Below are positions 1 through 7,379 of a stretch of 64,000 nucleotides of DNA, one piece after another. The position numbers and the translations under genes are program-made. This stretch comes from Sulfolobales archaeon (GTDB lineage: Archaea > Thermoproteota > Thermoprotei_A > Sulfolobales > NBVN01), in assembly GCA_026419835.1 (NCBI GenBank), contig JAOAKQ010000002.1, positions 62,001 through 126,000 of the forward strand, in the 5' to 3' direction. Within the stretch, counting starts at the first letter, position 1. Every line of letters begins with the position of its first letter. The notes under the pieces are model-generated. The model saw nothing but the letters and a program-made list of their open reading frames with translations, ran no database searches and was not told the DNA's origin.

Positions 1-656
1 GGGTCGAACGCTCCAGCTTCTCCGAGGAGGACTGAGAGTCTACCCAGACCAACGTAGCCTACTCCTATAGCAATAGCCGCTAGGATACCTGCGAATATCA
101 GTATCAGCTGAACGAAGTCCGTCAACGCCACCGCCCACAGACCGCCCATTACCGTGTAGGCTACTACAACACCACCGCTAACAATGGTCGAGGTGGCGTA
201 GTCCCACTCGAAGACCGTTGAGAGCAGTACGGCGCCGGCAACTACCTGAGCCGTAACCGCGAATACGTACGCGACGTACATTATTAACCCCGAGAGCCCC
301 CCTAGCCAAGGCCTTCCGAACCTCTCCGAGTAGTAGTCTGCTAGAGTGTGGAGCCTCAGCCTCCTAAGGGGACCGGCGTAGAAGAGCCCTAGGAGCACCA
401 GCGTCGACCCGAACCCTATGGTAGTGCCCCACGCACCGATCATCCTACCGGCGTACGCTCTAGCGGCAACACCTATCGTTATGCCGCCGCCGATCCAGGT
501 AGCGGCTACCGTGGAGAAGGCTAGCCAGAGCTTGAGTCTTCTACCAGCTACAGAGAAGTCCTCGAAGCCCCTAGCCATCTTCGTAGTGATGTAGCCTATT
601 GCTACGAGCGCGACCAGGTAGGCTACGAAAATAGCTGCGTCGACTGTGGCTGGCAT
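1..656 (-). CDS. Sodium:solute symporter (SSS family), C-terminus cut by window edge
   Basis: Absent from the ORF track because it runs off the left edge. Translating the minus strand from an ATG whose first base is 656 gives about 218 residues starting MPATVDAAIFVAYLVALVAI. The protein shows the SSS/LeuT-fold signature: TM1, then AATWIGGGITIG in TM2, then LRLHTLADYYSERFGRPW, typical of the loop before TM4, followed by three more hydrophobic segments. Members import proline, pantothenate, sugars or organic acids with Na+. Proximity to proline-degradation genes makes a proline or amino-acid substrate reasonable, but that is inference. A TATA-like TTATTAG lies about 30-40 nt upstream. The catalytic half downstream of TM6 is outside the window. 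Confidence 0.85.
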   Translation of the reverse strand, partial: MPATVDAAIFVAYLVALVAIGYITTKMARGFEDFSVAGRRLKLWLAFSTVAATWIGGGITIGVAARAYAGRMIGAWGTTIGFGSTLVLLGLFYAGPLRRLRLHTLADYYSERFGRPWLGGLSGLIMYVAYVFAVTAQVVAGAVLLSTVFEWDYATSTIVSGGVVVAYTVMGGLWAVALTDFVQLILIFAGILAAIAIGVGYVGLGRLSVLLGEAGAFD

Positions 657-736
657 AACTAACGCCGACCCTAGTTGCAGAGAAAGGCTAATAAGCACTA
701 GAATTAGTAGAACTCCACCGCATGGCACTAGCCGGT

Positions 737-841
737 CCCTTAATTCCACCGCTCAGATTCCGCGCCCGGTCCCCCATTCCCTATTGCTCAGACCCTTCCG
801 TACCCCAATTGCTTGTGGGTCTACAGGTCTTGTTTCGAGAG
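737..841 (-). repeat. Degenerate CRISPR repeat plus leader relic (copy A)
   Basis: Positions 737-760 match the 24-bp CRISPR repeat of the 24-25.5 kb array at 18 of 24 bases; every mismatch is a C/T transition. An 11-nt stretch beginning CGCG follows, then a second weaker repeat-like unit (772-795), then about 45 bp resembling the CRISPR leader (GTGGGTCTACAGGTCTTG region). This is the same repeat, 11 nt, repeat-like, leader geometry as at 25402-25506. It fills most of the 286-bp gap between the symporter and the racemase-family gene. I read it as a relic; no spacers are present. The match was made by eye. Confidence 0.55.
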
Positions 842-942
842 TACGTAGGTTCTTAACCCCTACGCCGCACACTCGAGGAGACCGTTGGGAATGGCATTTG
901 GCGCTGCCACAGTCCCCGCGGTGCTGCCGCCGAGGCTGGCAC

Positions 943-1929
943 TTATATCGGTAGAGGTGGGAAGCCCTCGCCTAGGGGATCGTCCGGCTCTAGTACTACC
1001 GTTGAGTAGCTAGTTAAGTAGCACCCCCTCGCGGCAGTGGATATCTCGGGGATTACGGCATCGCGCCCGCCCACGGTCACTGTACCCACGATTCTCCCCG
1101 TGAACACGGTGTTCACGGCGCTAACGAACTCCACAGACTCGCGGACTTTCACTGCGTTGATGTGGTGTAGGTAGGCTAGGTGCGCGGAGGAGCCCGTGCC
1201 GGAAGGCGATCTATCGAGTAGAGGCCTCTCGGGACTTCCGAAGATTAGTATTCCGTAGTACTTCGGGGGTCTGCGCGTAACTACCTTCGAGAACCTGAAT
1301 CCGTAGAGCTCGTGCGGGGAAGCGGACCTAGCCTTCTCGCCGACTTCTCTCCAGATCTCCTTCGATAGCTCGACTAGATCAAGTAGAGAGCTCGGGTTCC
1401 AATCGACCCCCAGCTCGTCGAGGTCTACGACTCCGTACAGGTTGCCGCCGTAGGCTAGGTGAACGGGGACTCTACCGAACCTAGGTGAAGAGACCTCGGT
1501 AGATCCCAGGACGTACGACGGTACGTTCACTAACCTAACACTACCGCCCCGGTCTACGAAGAGCCTTACGAGACCGGCAGCGGTATCTAGAGATACTTCG
1601 GCAACTCCGTCGGGGAAGTCTATTGCGCCACTCCTAGCTAGATAGCACACCAACCCCATGGATGCGTGACCGCACATATCGTGCCACCCGCTGGAATCGA
1701 AGAAGAGAGCCCCGTACTGTGCTTCACCGCTGGCGGGACTCGTTACGAGAACTCCGTAGGAGCTTCCAGAACCCCTGGGCTCGTAGGTCAGTAGCTTGCG
1801 GATCCAGTCCAGGTTTCTCTCGCAGAACTTCTTCTTATCCACCATGCCAGAGCCCGGGACGCTCGGGGCGAAGACGATCCTAACTGGCATCCCGGCATTG
1901 TGAACCTCGATGAAGCTGAGAACCCTCAT
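943..1929 (-). CDS. Proline racemase / hydroxyproline dehydratase superfamily enzyme
   Basis: This 328-aa protein has the family hallmarks: VHNAGMPVRIV near the N-terminus (usually HTEGMPTRIV), the first catalytic cysteine in DMCGHASMG (C86) and the second-site loop DRSPSGTGSSAHLAY. The second catalytic position, Cys in proline racemases and 4-hydroxyproline 2-epimerases and often Thr in trans-3-hydroxyproline dehydratases, is Ser here (S243). That makes simple two-base racemisation unlikely and favours a dehydratase-type activity on hydroxyproline, by inference. It lies downstream of the SNF transporter operon and near the proline dehydrogenase genes, consistent with proline/hydroxyproline catabolism. 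A TATA-like GGTATTTAATA lies about 30 nt upstream of the ATG. Confidence 0.8.
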   Translation of the reverse strand: MRVLSFIEVHNAGMPVRIVFAPSVPGSGMVDKKKFCERNLDWIRKLLTYEPRGSGSSYGVLVTSPASGEAQYGALFFDSSGWHDMCGHASMGLVCYLARSGAIDFPDGVAEVSLDTAAGLVRLFVDRGGSVRLVNVPSYVLGSTEVSSPRFGRVPVHLAYGGNLYGVVDLDELGVDWNPSSLLDLVELSKEIWREVGEKARSASPHELYGFRFSKVVTRRPPKYYGILIFGSPERPLLDRSPSGTGSSAHLAYLHHINAVKVRESVEFVSAVNTVFTGRIVGTVTVGGRDAVIPEISTAARGCYLTSYSTVVLEPDDPLGEGFPPLPI

Positions 1930-2008
1930 ATCAGCTCCGAACGGGTAACCGCTTTCAAATATTAAATACCGAGCGGTTTTGAGTTAAATAAGAGTCGGGA
2001 GACCGCAG

Positions 2009-2016
2009 TAAAAAAT
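2009..2016 (-). terminator. T-run terminator after the SNF transporter operon
   Basis: On the minus strand a run of six T residues follows the stop codon of the 36-aa small protein within about 25 nt, before the promoter of the racemase-family gene. T-runs without a required hairpin are a known archaeal termination signal. The call rests only on the T-run and its position. Confidence 0.4.
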
Positions 2017-2037
2017 TGGGTTAAACTCGTTTTCAGC

Positions 2038-2148
2038 TTAGGACTTCGCGCCTTTAGATGCCGCGTAGTAGACTGAGAGTAGCCAGAGTATTGTCGTTGC
2101 TAGAGCTATTCCGAGAACGAGCCACCAGTCCGTGGGGAACGACTGCAC
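2038..2148 (-). CDS. Small single-TM protein, second partner of the SNF transporter
   Basis: Too short for the ORF track. A GTG at 2148 opens a 36-aa protein, MQSFPTDWWLVLGIALATTI..., with one central hydrophobic helix and a basic C-terminal tail (ASKGAKS). It begins 4 nt after the stop of the preceding small gene, which itself begins 4 nt after the SNF transporter stop. This tight three-gene spacing argues for co-translation. Small one-helix subunits are known beside some bacterial SNF-family transporters (MetS beside MetP), so a transporter accessory role is a reasonable inference. No sequence family was recognised. Confidence 0.65.
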   Translation of the reverse strand: MQSFPTDWWLVLGIALATTILWLLSVYYAASKGAKS

Positions 2149-2152
2149 AGTC

Positions 2153-2266
2153 TCACCCCTTCTCGACCTTCCTGATAGTTTTCTCGCTTTCAACGGCTCG
2201 GTACCAGGTGTATAGTGAGGCTATGACGAATAGCCAGGCTATTATGAAGAAGAGTACCCACGCCAC
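2153..2266 (-). CDS. Small single-TM protein, first partner of the SNF transporter
   Basis: Too short for the ORF track. A GTG at 2266 opens 37 residues, MAWVLFFIIAWLFVIASLYT..., with one strong transmembrane helix followed by a charged cytosolic-type tail (RAVESEKTIRKVEKG). It starts 4 nt downstream of the SNF transporter stop codon and precedes a second one-helix gene. Composition, spacing and repetition of the pattern support a real gene and an accessory role for the symporter, by analogy with MetS-type small subunits. No other family assignment can be made. Confidence 0.65.
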   Translation of the reverse strand: MAWVLFFIIAWLFVIASLYTWYRAVESEKTIRKVEKG

Positions 2267-2270
2267 TCTC

Positions 2271-3764
2271 TCACCCAGACTTCTTAAGCTGCTTCTCGAT
2301 CGACTTACTGACGATGAAGTACATCACGATACCGCCCAGTACTAGGATCACCATGCCGGGGAAGGTGTAGTAGGTGTGTAGCCCGGCTCCCCAACCTCTA
2401 ATCCACTCTCCGTAGATTATCCACCAGGCGAAGAACAGTATCGGGATGACTATGTTTACTTTAACTAGGTACTCCCACCACTTCCCAAGCTTTACGAAGG
2501 GCCTTACGTCCATGTCCGTAGCTCTCTCCCCAACTTTGGATATGTCGGTGAAGTACGAAGTTATTAGAGCTATGAAAACCAGCCCTATAGATAGACCTAC
2601 AACACCCCACACAGTATCGTAGTAGTCTAGCCAGTAGCCGCTGAGAGCCGTTGGAAGACCGCAGATGAACGCCAGCACGCCGGTAATTAGAGCCGCTTGG
2701 GGGGTCTTAATTCCGAAGTCTTTGAGAGGTCTTAGAGCTACCTCGTGAATAGTTATTAAGCTAGTGAACGCAGCGAACCAAAACGCGATGAAGAACAGTG
2801 CTGCGTAGGCGTGTCCTACGGCACCCATCTTCCTGAAGAGCTGTGGTAGGACTATGAAGGCCAGGCCTTCGCCAGCGGCCTTAATGTCTTGGTACGGTGT
2901 AGCTGAGATTGCGAATATCAGGGGTATTATAGCCGTCCCAGCCATCCAAGCTACCGCCGTATCGTTGACTACGTTTCCGAAGCTAACGAAGGTCGGGTCG
3001 TCGTTTCTCCTCATCCAAGCCCCGGCGCATATGAAGAAGCCCCACGCAATCCCTATGCTCCATATCACCTGGGATAAGGACTGCATCCAGGTAGATGGGT
3101 CCGCCAGGGCTTCCGGTCTAGGTACCATGTAGAACTCCAGTCCCTTCTCGGCTCCGGGTAGTGTTACCGTGTAGATCGCTAGACCCACGGTGAATATGAA
3201 GAGTAGTGGGAACATAAACCTAGCTACCTGCCCAATACCTCTAATACCGAAAGCCGTCACCAAGATGCTGAGAAACACCATGAAGGCTCCGACACCTAGA
3301 GATGCCGGCGTGTAGCCGAAGCCCTTCCAGAACGCGGATGCGTCGAATCCGGGAGCGAAGAAGGTCCCGGCTATTGCGTGCAGCATGTAGTAGAATATCC
3401 ACCCGGTAACTACCCAGTAGTAGCACATTATCATGAAGTCAGCCCAAGCCATCCACATACCTCCGAAGGCGGCCAGCTTCTTGTGCCTCTCCACTAGATT
3501 GAACGGTCCGTGAATAGGCCCTCCGCGCCCGAGCTTACCTATAGCGTACTCAGCTACTGCTAGCGGAAACGCTACTACTACGAGCCATATTAAGTACGTC
3601 AGTAGGAAGCTACCGCCACCGTAATTAGCGGCTCTCCACGAAAACCTCCAGTAGTTACCAGCACCGACGGACCACCCCACCGCCGCCATGAGTAGAGCGA
3701 AGCTACTCCAGGCACGTTCGAAAGTTCTAGCTATTAATGACTGGGGAGATGCGGTTTTCGACAT
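2271..3764 (-). CDS. SNF-family sodium-dependent amino acid symporter
   Basis: The 497-aa protein has about 12 hydrophobic segments and the neurotransmitter:sodium symporter TM1 region, FALLMAAVGWSVGAGNYWRFSW, where bacterial LeuT has a G-x-GNxWRFPY sequence lining the Na+ and substrate sites. GGGSFLLTYLIWLVVVAFPL follows as in TM2. The family couples Na+ to import of amino acids. The gene is divergent from the proline dehydrogenase operon, sharing a 250-bp promoter region, and has two one-helix genes immediately downstream. An amino-acid substrate is well supported by family; proline specificity is only suggested by context. Confidence 0.9.
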   Translation of the reverse strand: MSKTASPQSLIARTFERAWSSFALLMAAVGWSVGAGNYWRFSWRAANYGGGSFLLTYLIWLVVVAFPLAVAEYAIGKLGRGGPIHGPFNLVERHKKLAAFGGMWMAWADFMIMCYYWVVTGWIFYYMLHAIAGTFFAPGFDASAFWKGFGYTPASLGVGAFMVFLSILVTAFGIRGIGQVARFMFPLLFIFTVGLAIYTVTLPGAEKGLEFYMVPRPEALADPSTWMQSLSQVIWSIGIAWGFFICAGAWMRRNDDPTFVSFGNVVNDTAVAWMAGTAIIPLIFAISATPYQDIKAAGEGLAFIVLPQLFRKMGAVGHAYAALFFIAFWFAAFTSLITIHEVALRPLKDFGIKTPQAALITGVLAFICGLPTALSGYWLDYYDTVWGVVGLSIGLVFIALITSYFTDISKVGERATDMDVRPFVKLGKWWEYLVKVNIVIPILFFAWWIIYGEWIRGWGAGLHTYYTFPGMVILVLGGIVMYFIVSKSIEKQLKKSG

Positions 3765-3870
3765 ATAGATGCCTCGTGTAGATATGTAAACCGAGGTATA
3801 AATACTTTATACGCGTACGGCGCAAGCTTAAAACTTATTAGCTGTTGGATGGAGTAGTTCTCGGTGGTCT
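3765..3870. promoter_or_regulatory. Divergent promoter region, SNF transporter / proline dehydrogenase
   Basis: The gap holds two oppositely oriented TATA-like elements. GTATTTATAC (about 3794-3805) is placed some 35 nt upstream of the transporter ATG on the minus strand. CTTAAAACTTA (about 3828-3838) is placed about 30 nt upstream of the pdhA leader on the plus strand, followed by a Shine-Dalgarno-like GGTGG at 3863. A partly palindromic CGTATAAAGTATTTATAC stretch sits in the middle and could be a regulator site. No start codon of standard type was found for pdhA in this stretch. Confidence 0.5.
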
Positions 3871-5367
3871 ATTTCGCCACGCGATAGGAGAATTTGGGAG
3901 CACCCCATAGTATCGTTTAATCGCGGTCGCAAGCTAGCGATTCTCTTCGAGGGGCAGCCCGTCGATGCCTACGAGGGGGAGAGCGTTGCTATAGCTATCT
4001 ACGCTTCAGGTGTGGATACGCTATCGTGGAGTCCCAGCCTGGGTAGAGCTAGGGGGGCTTTCTGCATGATCGGTAAGTGCAGTAGCTGCTTTATGAAAGT
4101 AAACGGGGTTCCAAACGCCAAGACCTGTAGAGAACCCGTTAGAGAAGGACTGGTCGTTGAGAGGCAGAGAGGGTGGGTCCCACCGGCTGCCGGTGTTGAA
4201 GAACTCGGCTCAGTAGAGTTTCGCGAGGTCGAGACGGACCTGCTGGTTGTTGGTGGAGGACCGGCGGGGCTTTCAGCGGCTCTAAAAGCATCTGAGTGCG
4301 GACTCGACGTAGTTGTTGTGGATGAGCACTTTAAGATAGGTGGTCAGCTTCTAAAGCAGACACACAAGTTCTTCGGGAGTGTCGAGCTCTTCGGCGGAAT
4401 GAGGGGTTTCCAAATAGCTGAGGAGTACGCTAGGAGGATCGGGTCCAGTGAGAGGATAAGAGTTATACCTAGGTCCGCGGTTTACGGAGTCTTCAGGGGA
4501 GGTCTTGTAGGTGTCGTTGGAGAGAACTCTCATTACGTGATTAAGCCAAGGGCCGTTGTAGGCTCAACGGGTGCTTCGGAGAGGTACCTCGACTTCGTGA
4601 ACAACGACCTACCGGGTGTTATAGGTGCTGGAGGAGTTCAAACAATTATGAACGAGTACGGCGTTAAGCCGGGGGATAGCGCTCTCGTCGTAGGGTCCGG
4701 CAACGTGGGCTTGATAGTTGCGTACCAGCTACTCCAGGCTGGTGTAGCGGTTAGAGCTGTAGTGGAGATACTGCCCGAGATAGGTGGTTGGTTCGTTCAC
4801 GCAGCTAAGGTGAGGAGGTACGGAGTTCCAATACTTACCCAGCACACGATCAAAGCGGTGTACGGAAACGGTAAGGTTGAGGAAGCTGAGGTGGTAGCTG
4901 TAGATGAGAACTTCAACCCGATACCGGGCTCCGAGAAGAAGTTCAGAGTAGACCTAGTTCTCCTCGCCGTAGGTCTAGAACCCGATACCCGGCTCTTTTC
5001 TCAGTGTGGTGCCGTAATGAAGTGGTCTCCGGATCTCGGTGGTTTAGTACCTCTGAGAACCCCCGACCTAGAGACTTCCGTTAGGAACCTCTACGTAGCT
5101 GGCGATGCTTCCGGTATCGAGGAGGCTACCACGGCAATTATGGAGGGTTGGGTAGCGGCACTCTCCGCGGTCTCGAAGCTAGCCGATAAGTCGAGAGCTA
5201 GTAGAGCTGAGGAGGAGCTGGAGAAGATAAACAAGTTCCTGTGGGAGGAGTACAGAGCTTCACCAGTACTCGCTAGAGCTAGGCGTGGAAAGCAATCAGT
5301 TACCGTTAGTAGAGAGGAAATGGAGAAGATCAGAGCTGAGCACCCACCGCACGTTTCTTTTGGGTGA
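3871..5367 (+). CDS. pdhA: L-proline dehydrogenase complex alpha subunit (PdhA-type NAD/FAD oxidoreductase)
   Basis: The ORF track starts at GTG 4012, inside the N-terminal 2Fe-2S domain. Reading upstream in frame gives HPIVSFNRGRKLAILFEG, the conserved opening of this domain, so the real start is further left. No ATG, GTG or TTG exists between the upstream stop and that motif; ATT at 3871, just after GGTGG, is my best guess and gives 498 aa, the size of Thermococcus PdhA. The protein continues with Cys residues in FCMIGKCSSCFMKVNG (2Fe-2S), an FAD GGGPAGLSAA motif, a second GSGNVGL nucleotide motif and a C-terminal YVAGDASGIEEATTAI FAD-binding segment. It likely passes electrons from the PdhB flavin onward. 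Overall family is also sarcosine oxidase alpha/opine oxidase-like. Confidence 0.85.
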   Translation: MSPRDRRIWEHPIVSFNRGRKLAILFEGQPVDAYEGESVAIAIYASGVDTLSWSPSLGRARGAFCMIGKCSSCFMKVNGVPNAKTCREPVREGLVVERQRGWVPPAAGVEELGSVEFREVETDLLVVGGGPAGLSAALKASECGLDVVVVDEHFKIGGQLLKQTHKFFGSVELFGGMRGFQIAEEYARRIGSSERIRVIPRSAVYGVFRGGLVGVVGENSHYVIKPRAVVGSTGASERYLDFVNNDLPGVIGAGGVQTIMNEYGVKPGDSALVVGSGNVGLIVAYQLLQAGVAVRAVVEILPEIGGWFVHAAKVRRYGVPILTQHTIKAVYGNGKVEEAEVVAVDENFNPIPGSEKKFRVDLVLLAVGLEPDTRLFSQCGAVMKWSPDLGGLVPLRTPDLETSVRNLYVAGDASGIEEATTAIMEGWVAALSAVSKLADKSRASRAEEELEKINKFLWEEYRASPVLARARRGKQSVTVSREEMEKIRAEHPPHVSFG

Positions 5368-5374
5368 TCGGTCC

Positions 5375-5866
5375 GTGCCCAACTCCTCCTTCAGGAAGAC
5401 GGGGGTCGTTAGTCCGGAGGAGCTGGCTGCGCTAAACCTACTGCCTCCGGAGGATAGGTTGAAGAAGGGCCCCGTAGTCGTATTAGAGTGCCCTGAGATG
5501 ATTCCGTGCAACATATGCGTTCCCTACTGCCCTACGAAAGCAATTAAGATGGAGAAACTGATAGACATACCAGCAGTAGAGTGGGATAAGTGCATCGGCT
5601 GCGGTATCTGCGTAGCTGTCTGCCCGGGTCTAGCGGCTTTCGTGGTGGATACTTCAAAAAGCGACTTCGACTACGTCACCGTCCCCCACGAATTCATCCC
5701 GATTCCTAGAGTTGGTGACGAGGTGGTGCTTCTCAATAAGCTGGGTGAGGGAGTTGGAAGGGGGGTCGTCGTAAGGGTCTGGGAGAGGAATAGAACCTAC
5801 GTAATCACGGTTAGAGTTCCCAAGGGGCTTGGAATGGAGGTGAGAGCTGTATGGGTGGAGAGGTGA
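5375..5866 (+). CDS. pdhF: Proline dehydrogenase complex ferredoxin subunit (PdhF-like)
   Basis: The track ORF begins at 5285 inside pdhA; the GTG at 5375, 8 nt after the pdhA stop, gives 163 aa (about 18 kDa), matching the ~19-kDa PdhF of Thermococcales. Two 4Fe-4S motifs are visible: CPEMIPCNICVPYCPTKAI and CIGCGICVAVCPGLA. The C-terminal 60 residues form a non-ferredoxin domain (FIPIPRVGDEVVLLNK...). It should relay electrons between the flavin subunits. It overlaps pdhX by 16 nt, supporting translational coupling. Confidence 0.85.
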   Translation: MPNSSFRKTGVVSPEELAALNLLPPEDRLKKGPVVVLECPEMIPCNICVPYCPTKAIKMEKLIDIPAVEWDKCIGCGICVAVCPGLAAFVVDTSKSDFDYVTVPHEFIPIPRVGDEVVLLNKLGEGVGRGVVVRVWERNRTYVITVRVPKGLGMEVRAVWVER

Positions 5867-6147
5867 GGAAGTCCGGTGGTGTAGTAGTTGTGTGTAGATG
5901 TGAGGACGTAACCGCAGACGATATTAGAGAAGCTATTGAGCTCGGCATAGACGACTTCGAGCTGCTGAGGAGGTACTTAAAGATCGGCTTCGGTCCGTGC
6001 CAGGGTAGGAGCTGCGTAGCGATCGCGGCCAGGATCTTCGCTAGAGCTACCGGCAGGAAGATCGACGAGGTCCTCTCGAACTACAGGGTAAGGCCTCCGA
6101 TAGTTCCGGTCTCCGCGAAGTACTTCACTAGGGGGGCTAGAACGTGA
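5851..6147 (+). CDS. pdhX: Proline dehydrogenase complex BFD-like 2Fe-2S subunit (PdhX-like)
   Basis: The 98-aa protein has the Bfd-type 2Fe-2S pattern: VVVCRCEDVTADDIREAI, then GFGPCQGRSC about 35 residues later, giving four cysteines. The domain also occurs fused to opine oxidase and NirB proteins. In Thermococcus profundus a small subunit encoded between pdhF and pdhB has this position, so the assignment follows gene order and domain. It overlaps pdhB by four bases. Its size (about 10.7 kDa) fits a small electron-transfer subunit. Confidence 0.8.
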   Translation: MGGEVRKSGGVVVVCRCEDVTADDIREAIELGIDDFELLRRYLKIGFGPCQGRSCVAIAARIFARATGRKIDEVLSNYRVRPPIVPVSAKYFTRGART

Positions 6148-7283
6148 AGACCCTAATTATTGGAGCCGGTATTAGCGGTCTATTCGTAGCTTACGAACTA
6201 GCTCAGAGAGGTTTGCGGGATATCGTAGTTGTTGACGCTAGCTACCCGGGGAGTGGTGCGACTCTGAGAAACCTAGGGTGCTTCAGGTCCTCGTTCACAT
6301 CACCAGAGCACGTAGTGTTGATGAAGGAAAGCATTCGGGAGTGGCTGCGACTCGGTGATAGACTGGACCTGGAGATAGAGCAGAAGGGCTACCTCTGGGT
6401 AGCCCGCAAGCCAGAGACTCTAGACAACTTTAGGAAGCTCGTCGAGTTCCACCACCAGTTCAACGTGCCGACCCGGATACTCGATGTAGATGAGGTGAAG
6501 GCTCTGGAGCCTAGGCTAAACACTAAGATAGTTGCCGGAGCTATGTTTGACCCAACGGCCGGTAAGATGTCGATAATTAAGAACTTCACCAAGTTCTACC
6601 TCGAAGTTAAGAAGCTCGGGGTTAGAATCGTTCCCTACACTAGAGTAACTAAGTTAGTGGCTAGAGGTAGTAGAGTTACTGCGGCTGAAACGAGTAGTGG
6701 TACCGTGGAGGCGGATGCGTTCGTAGTTGCGGCAGCCGGAGATAGTCGGGATATAATCGCTACAGTAGGGGTCGACGTACCGATCGTTGATGTACCTAGG
6801 CATCCCTACGTAACGGAGCCCTACGCTAAGGCTATAGAGCCAGCACTAATAATCGACTGGGACACCCCCGGCTCACCACACGTAACTCAAACTAAGCACG
6901 GAAGCCTCATACTAGCAAGAGACCTAGAGGACACACCGCGCGCTTCACTGTACTCTCAGAGAGTTGACGCAATACCCCACATACTGAAACCTCTAAGAGA
7001 GCTCCTGCCATTCCTCTCGGAGGTAAACATCTTGAGGTACTGGATGGGGTACTACGACATGACACCAGACCACCACCCAATCTACGGACCGGTACAGCCC
7101 TACGAAAACCTCTACATAGCGGCGGGATTCAGCGGGCACGGAATGATGATGGGGCCGGTAACCGGGAAGTTAGTGGCGAGCTGGATTCTAGATGGAAAAC
7201 CGTACATTCCAATAGCCGGCAACCTCACTCTAGAGAGATTCAAGACCGGTAGGTTGGTGAAGGAGCTGGCCGTTATCGGCTAG
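6144..7283 (+). CDS. pdhB: L-proline dehydrogenase complex beta subunit (FAD, catalytic)
   Basis: The 379-aa protein is a DAO-family flavoprotein: it opens with KTLIIGAGISGLFVAYELA (Rossmann FAD motif), has GATLRNLGCFRSSFTSPEH near the flavin and ends with the YIAAGFSGHGMMMGPVTGKL C-terminal FAD segment. The pdhA-F-X-B order, overlaps and sizes match the hetero-tetrameric L-proline dehydrogenase of Thermococcales, where this subunit oxidises proline to pyrroline-5-carboxylate. Substrate could instead be hydroxyproline or sarcosine, since the family is broad; the neighbouring racemase-family gene supports an imino acid. Confidence 0.85.
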   Translation: MKTLIIGAGISGLFVAYELAQRGLRDIVVVDASYPGSGATLRNLGCFRSSFTSPEHVVLMKESIREWLRLGDRLDLEIEQKGYLWVARKPETLDNFRKLVEFHHQFNVPTRILDVDEVKALEPRLNTKIVAGAMFDPTAGKMSIIKNFTKFYLEVKKLGVRIVPYTRVTKLVARGSRVTAAETSSGTVEADAFVVAAAGDSRDIIATVGVDVPIVDVPRHPYVTEPYAKAIEPALIIDWDTPGSPHVTQTKHGSLILARDLEDTPRASLYSQRVDAIPHILKPLRELLPFLSEVNILRYWMGYYDMTPDHHPIYGPVQPYENLYIAAGFSGHGMMMGPVTGKLVASWILDGKPYIPIAGNLTLERFKTGRLVKELAVIG

Positions 7284-7379
7284 CCGAAGCCTCTCCCCAA
7301 GCCATACCCCGGTGGTTACAGGATTTTTCAATGTAGTTAACTAGCGCTTCTACCGGTAAACACTGAAGGCTGCGAATAG

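Noticed and set aside
737-841. Copy A as a promoter feeding the symporter
   Set aside because: The symporter has its own TATA-like element nearer to its start, so the leader relic need not act as promoter; copy B is likewise separated from the DUF488 gene by a closer TATA element.
646-954. Plus-strand ORF of 102 aa in the ORF track
   Set aside because: It overlaps the 5' region of the symporter and the CRISPR leader relic; the translation is Arg/Pro/Thr-rich without a protein-like pattern.
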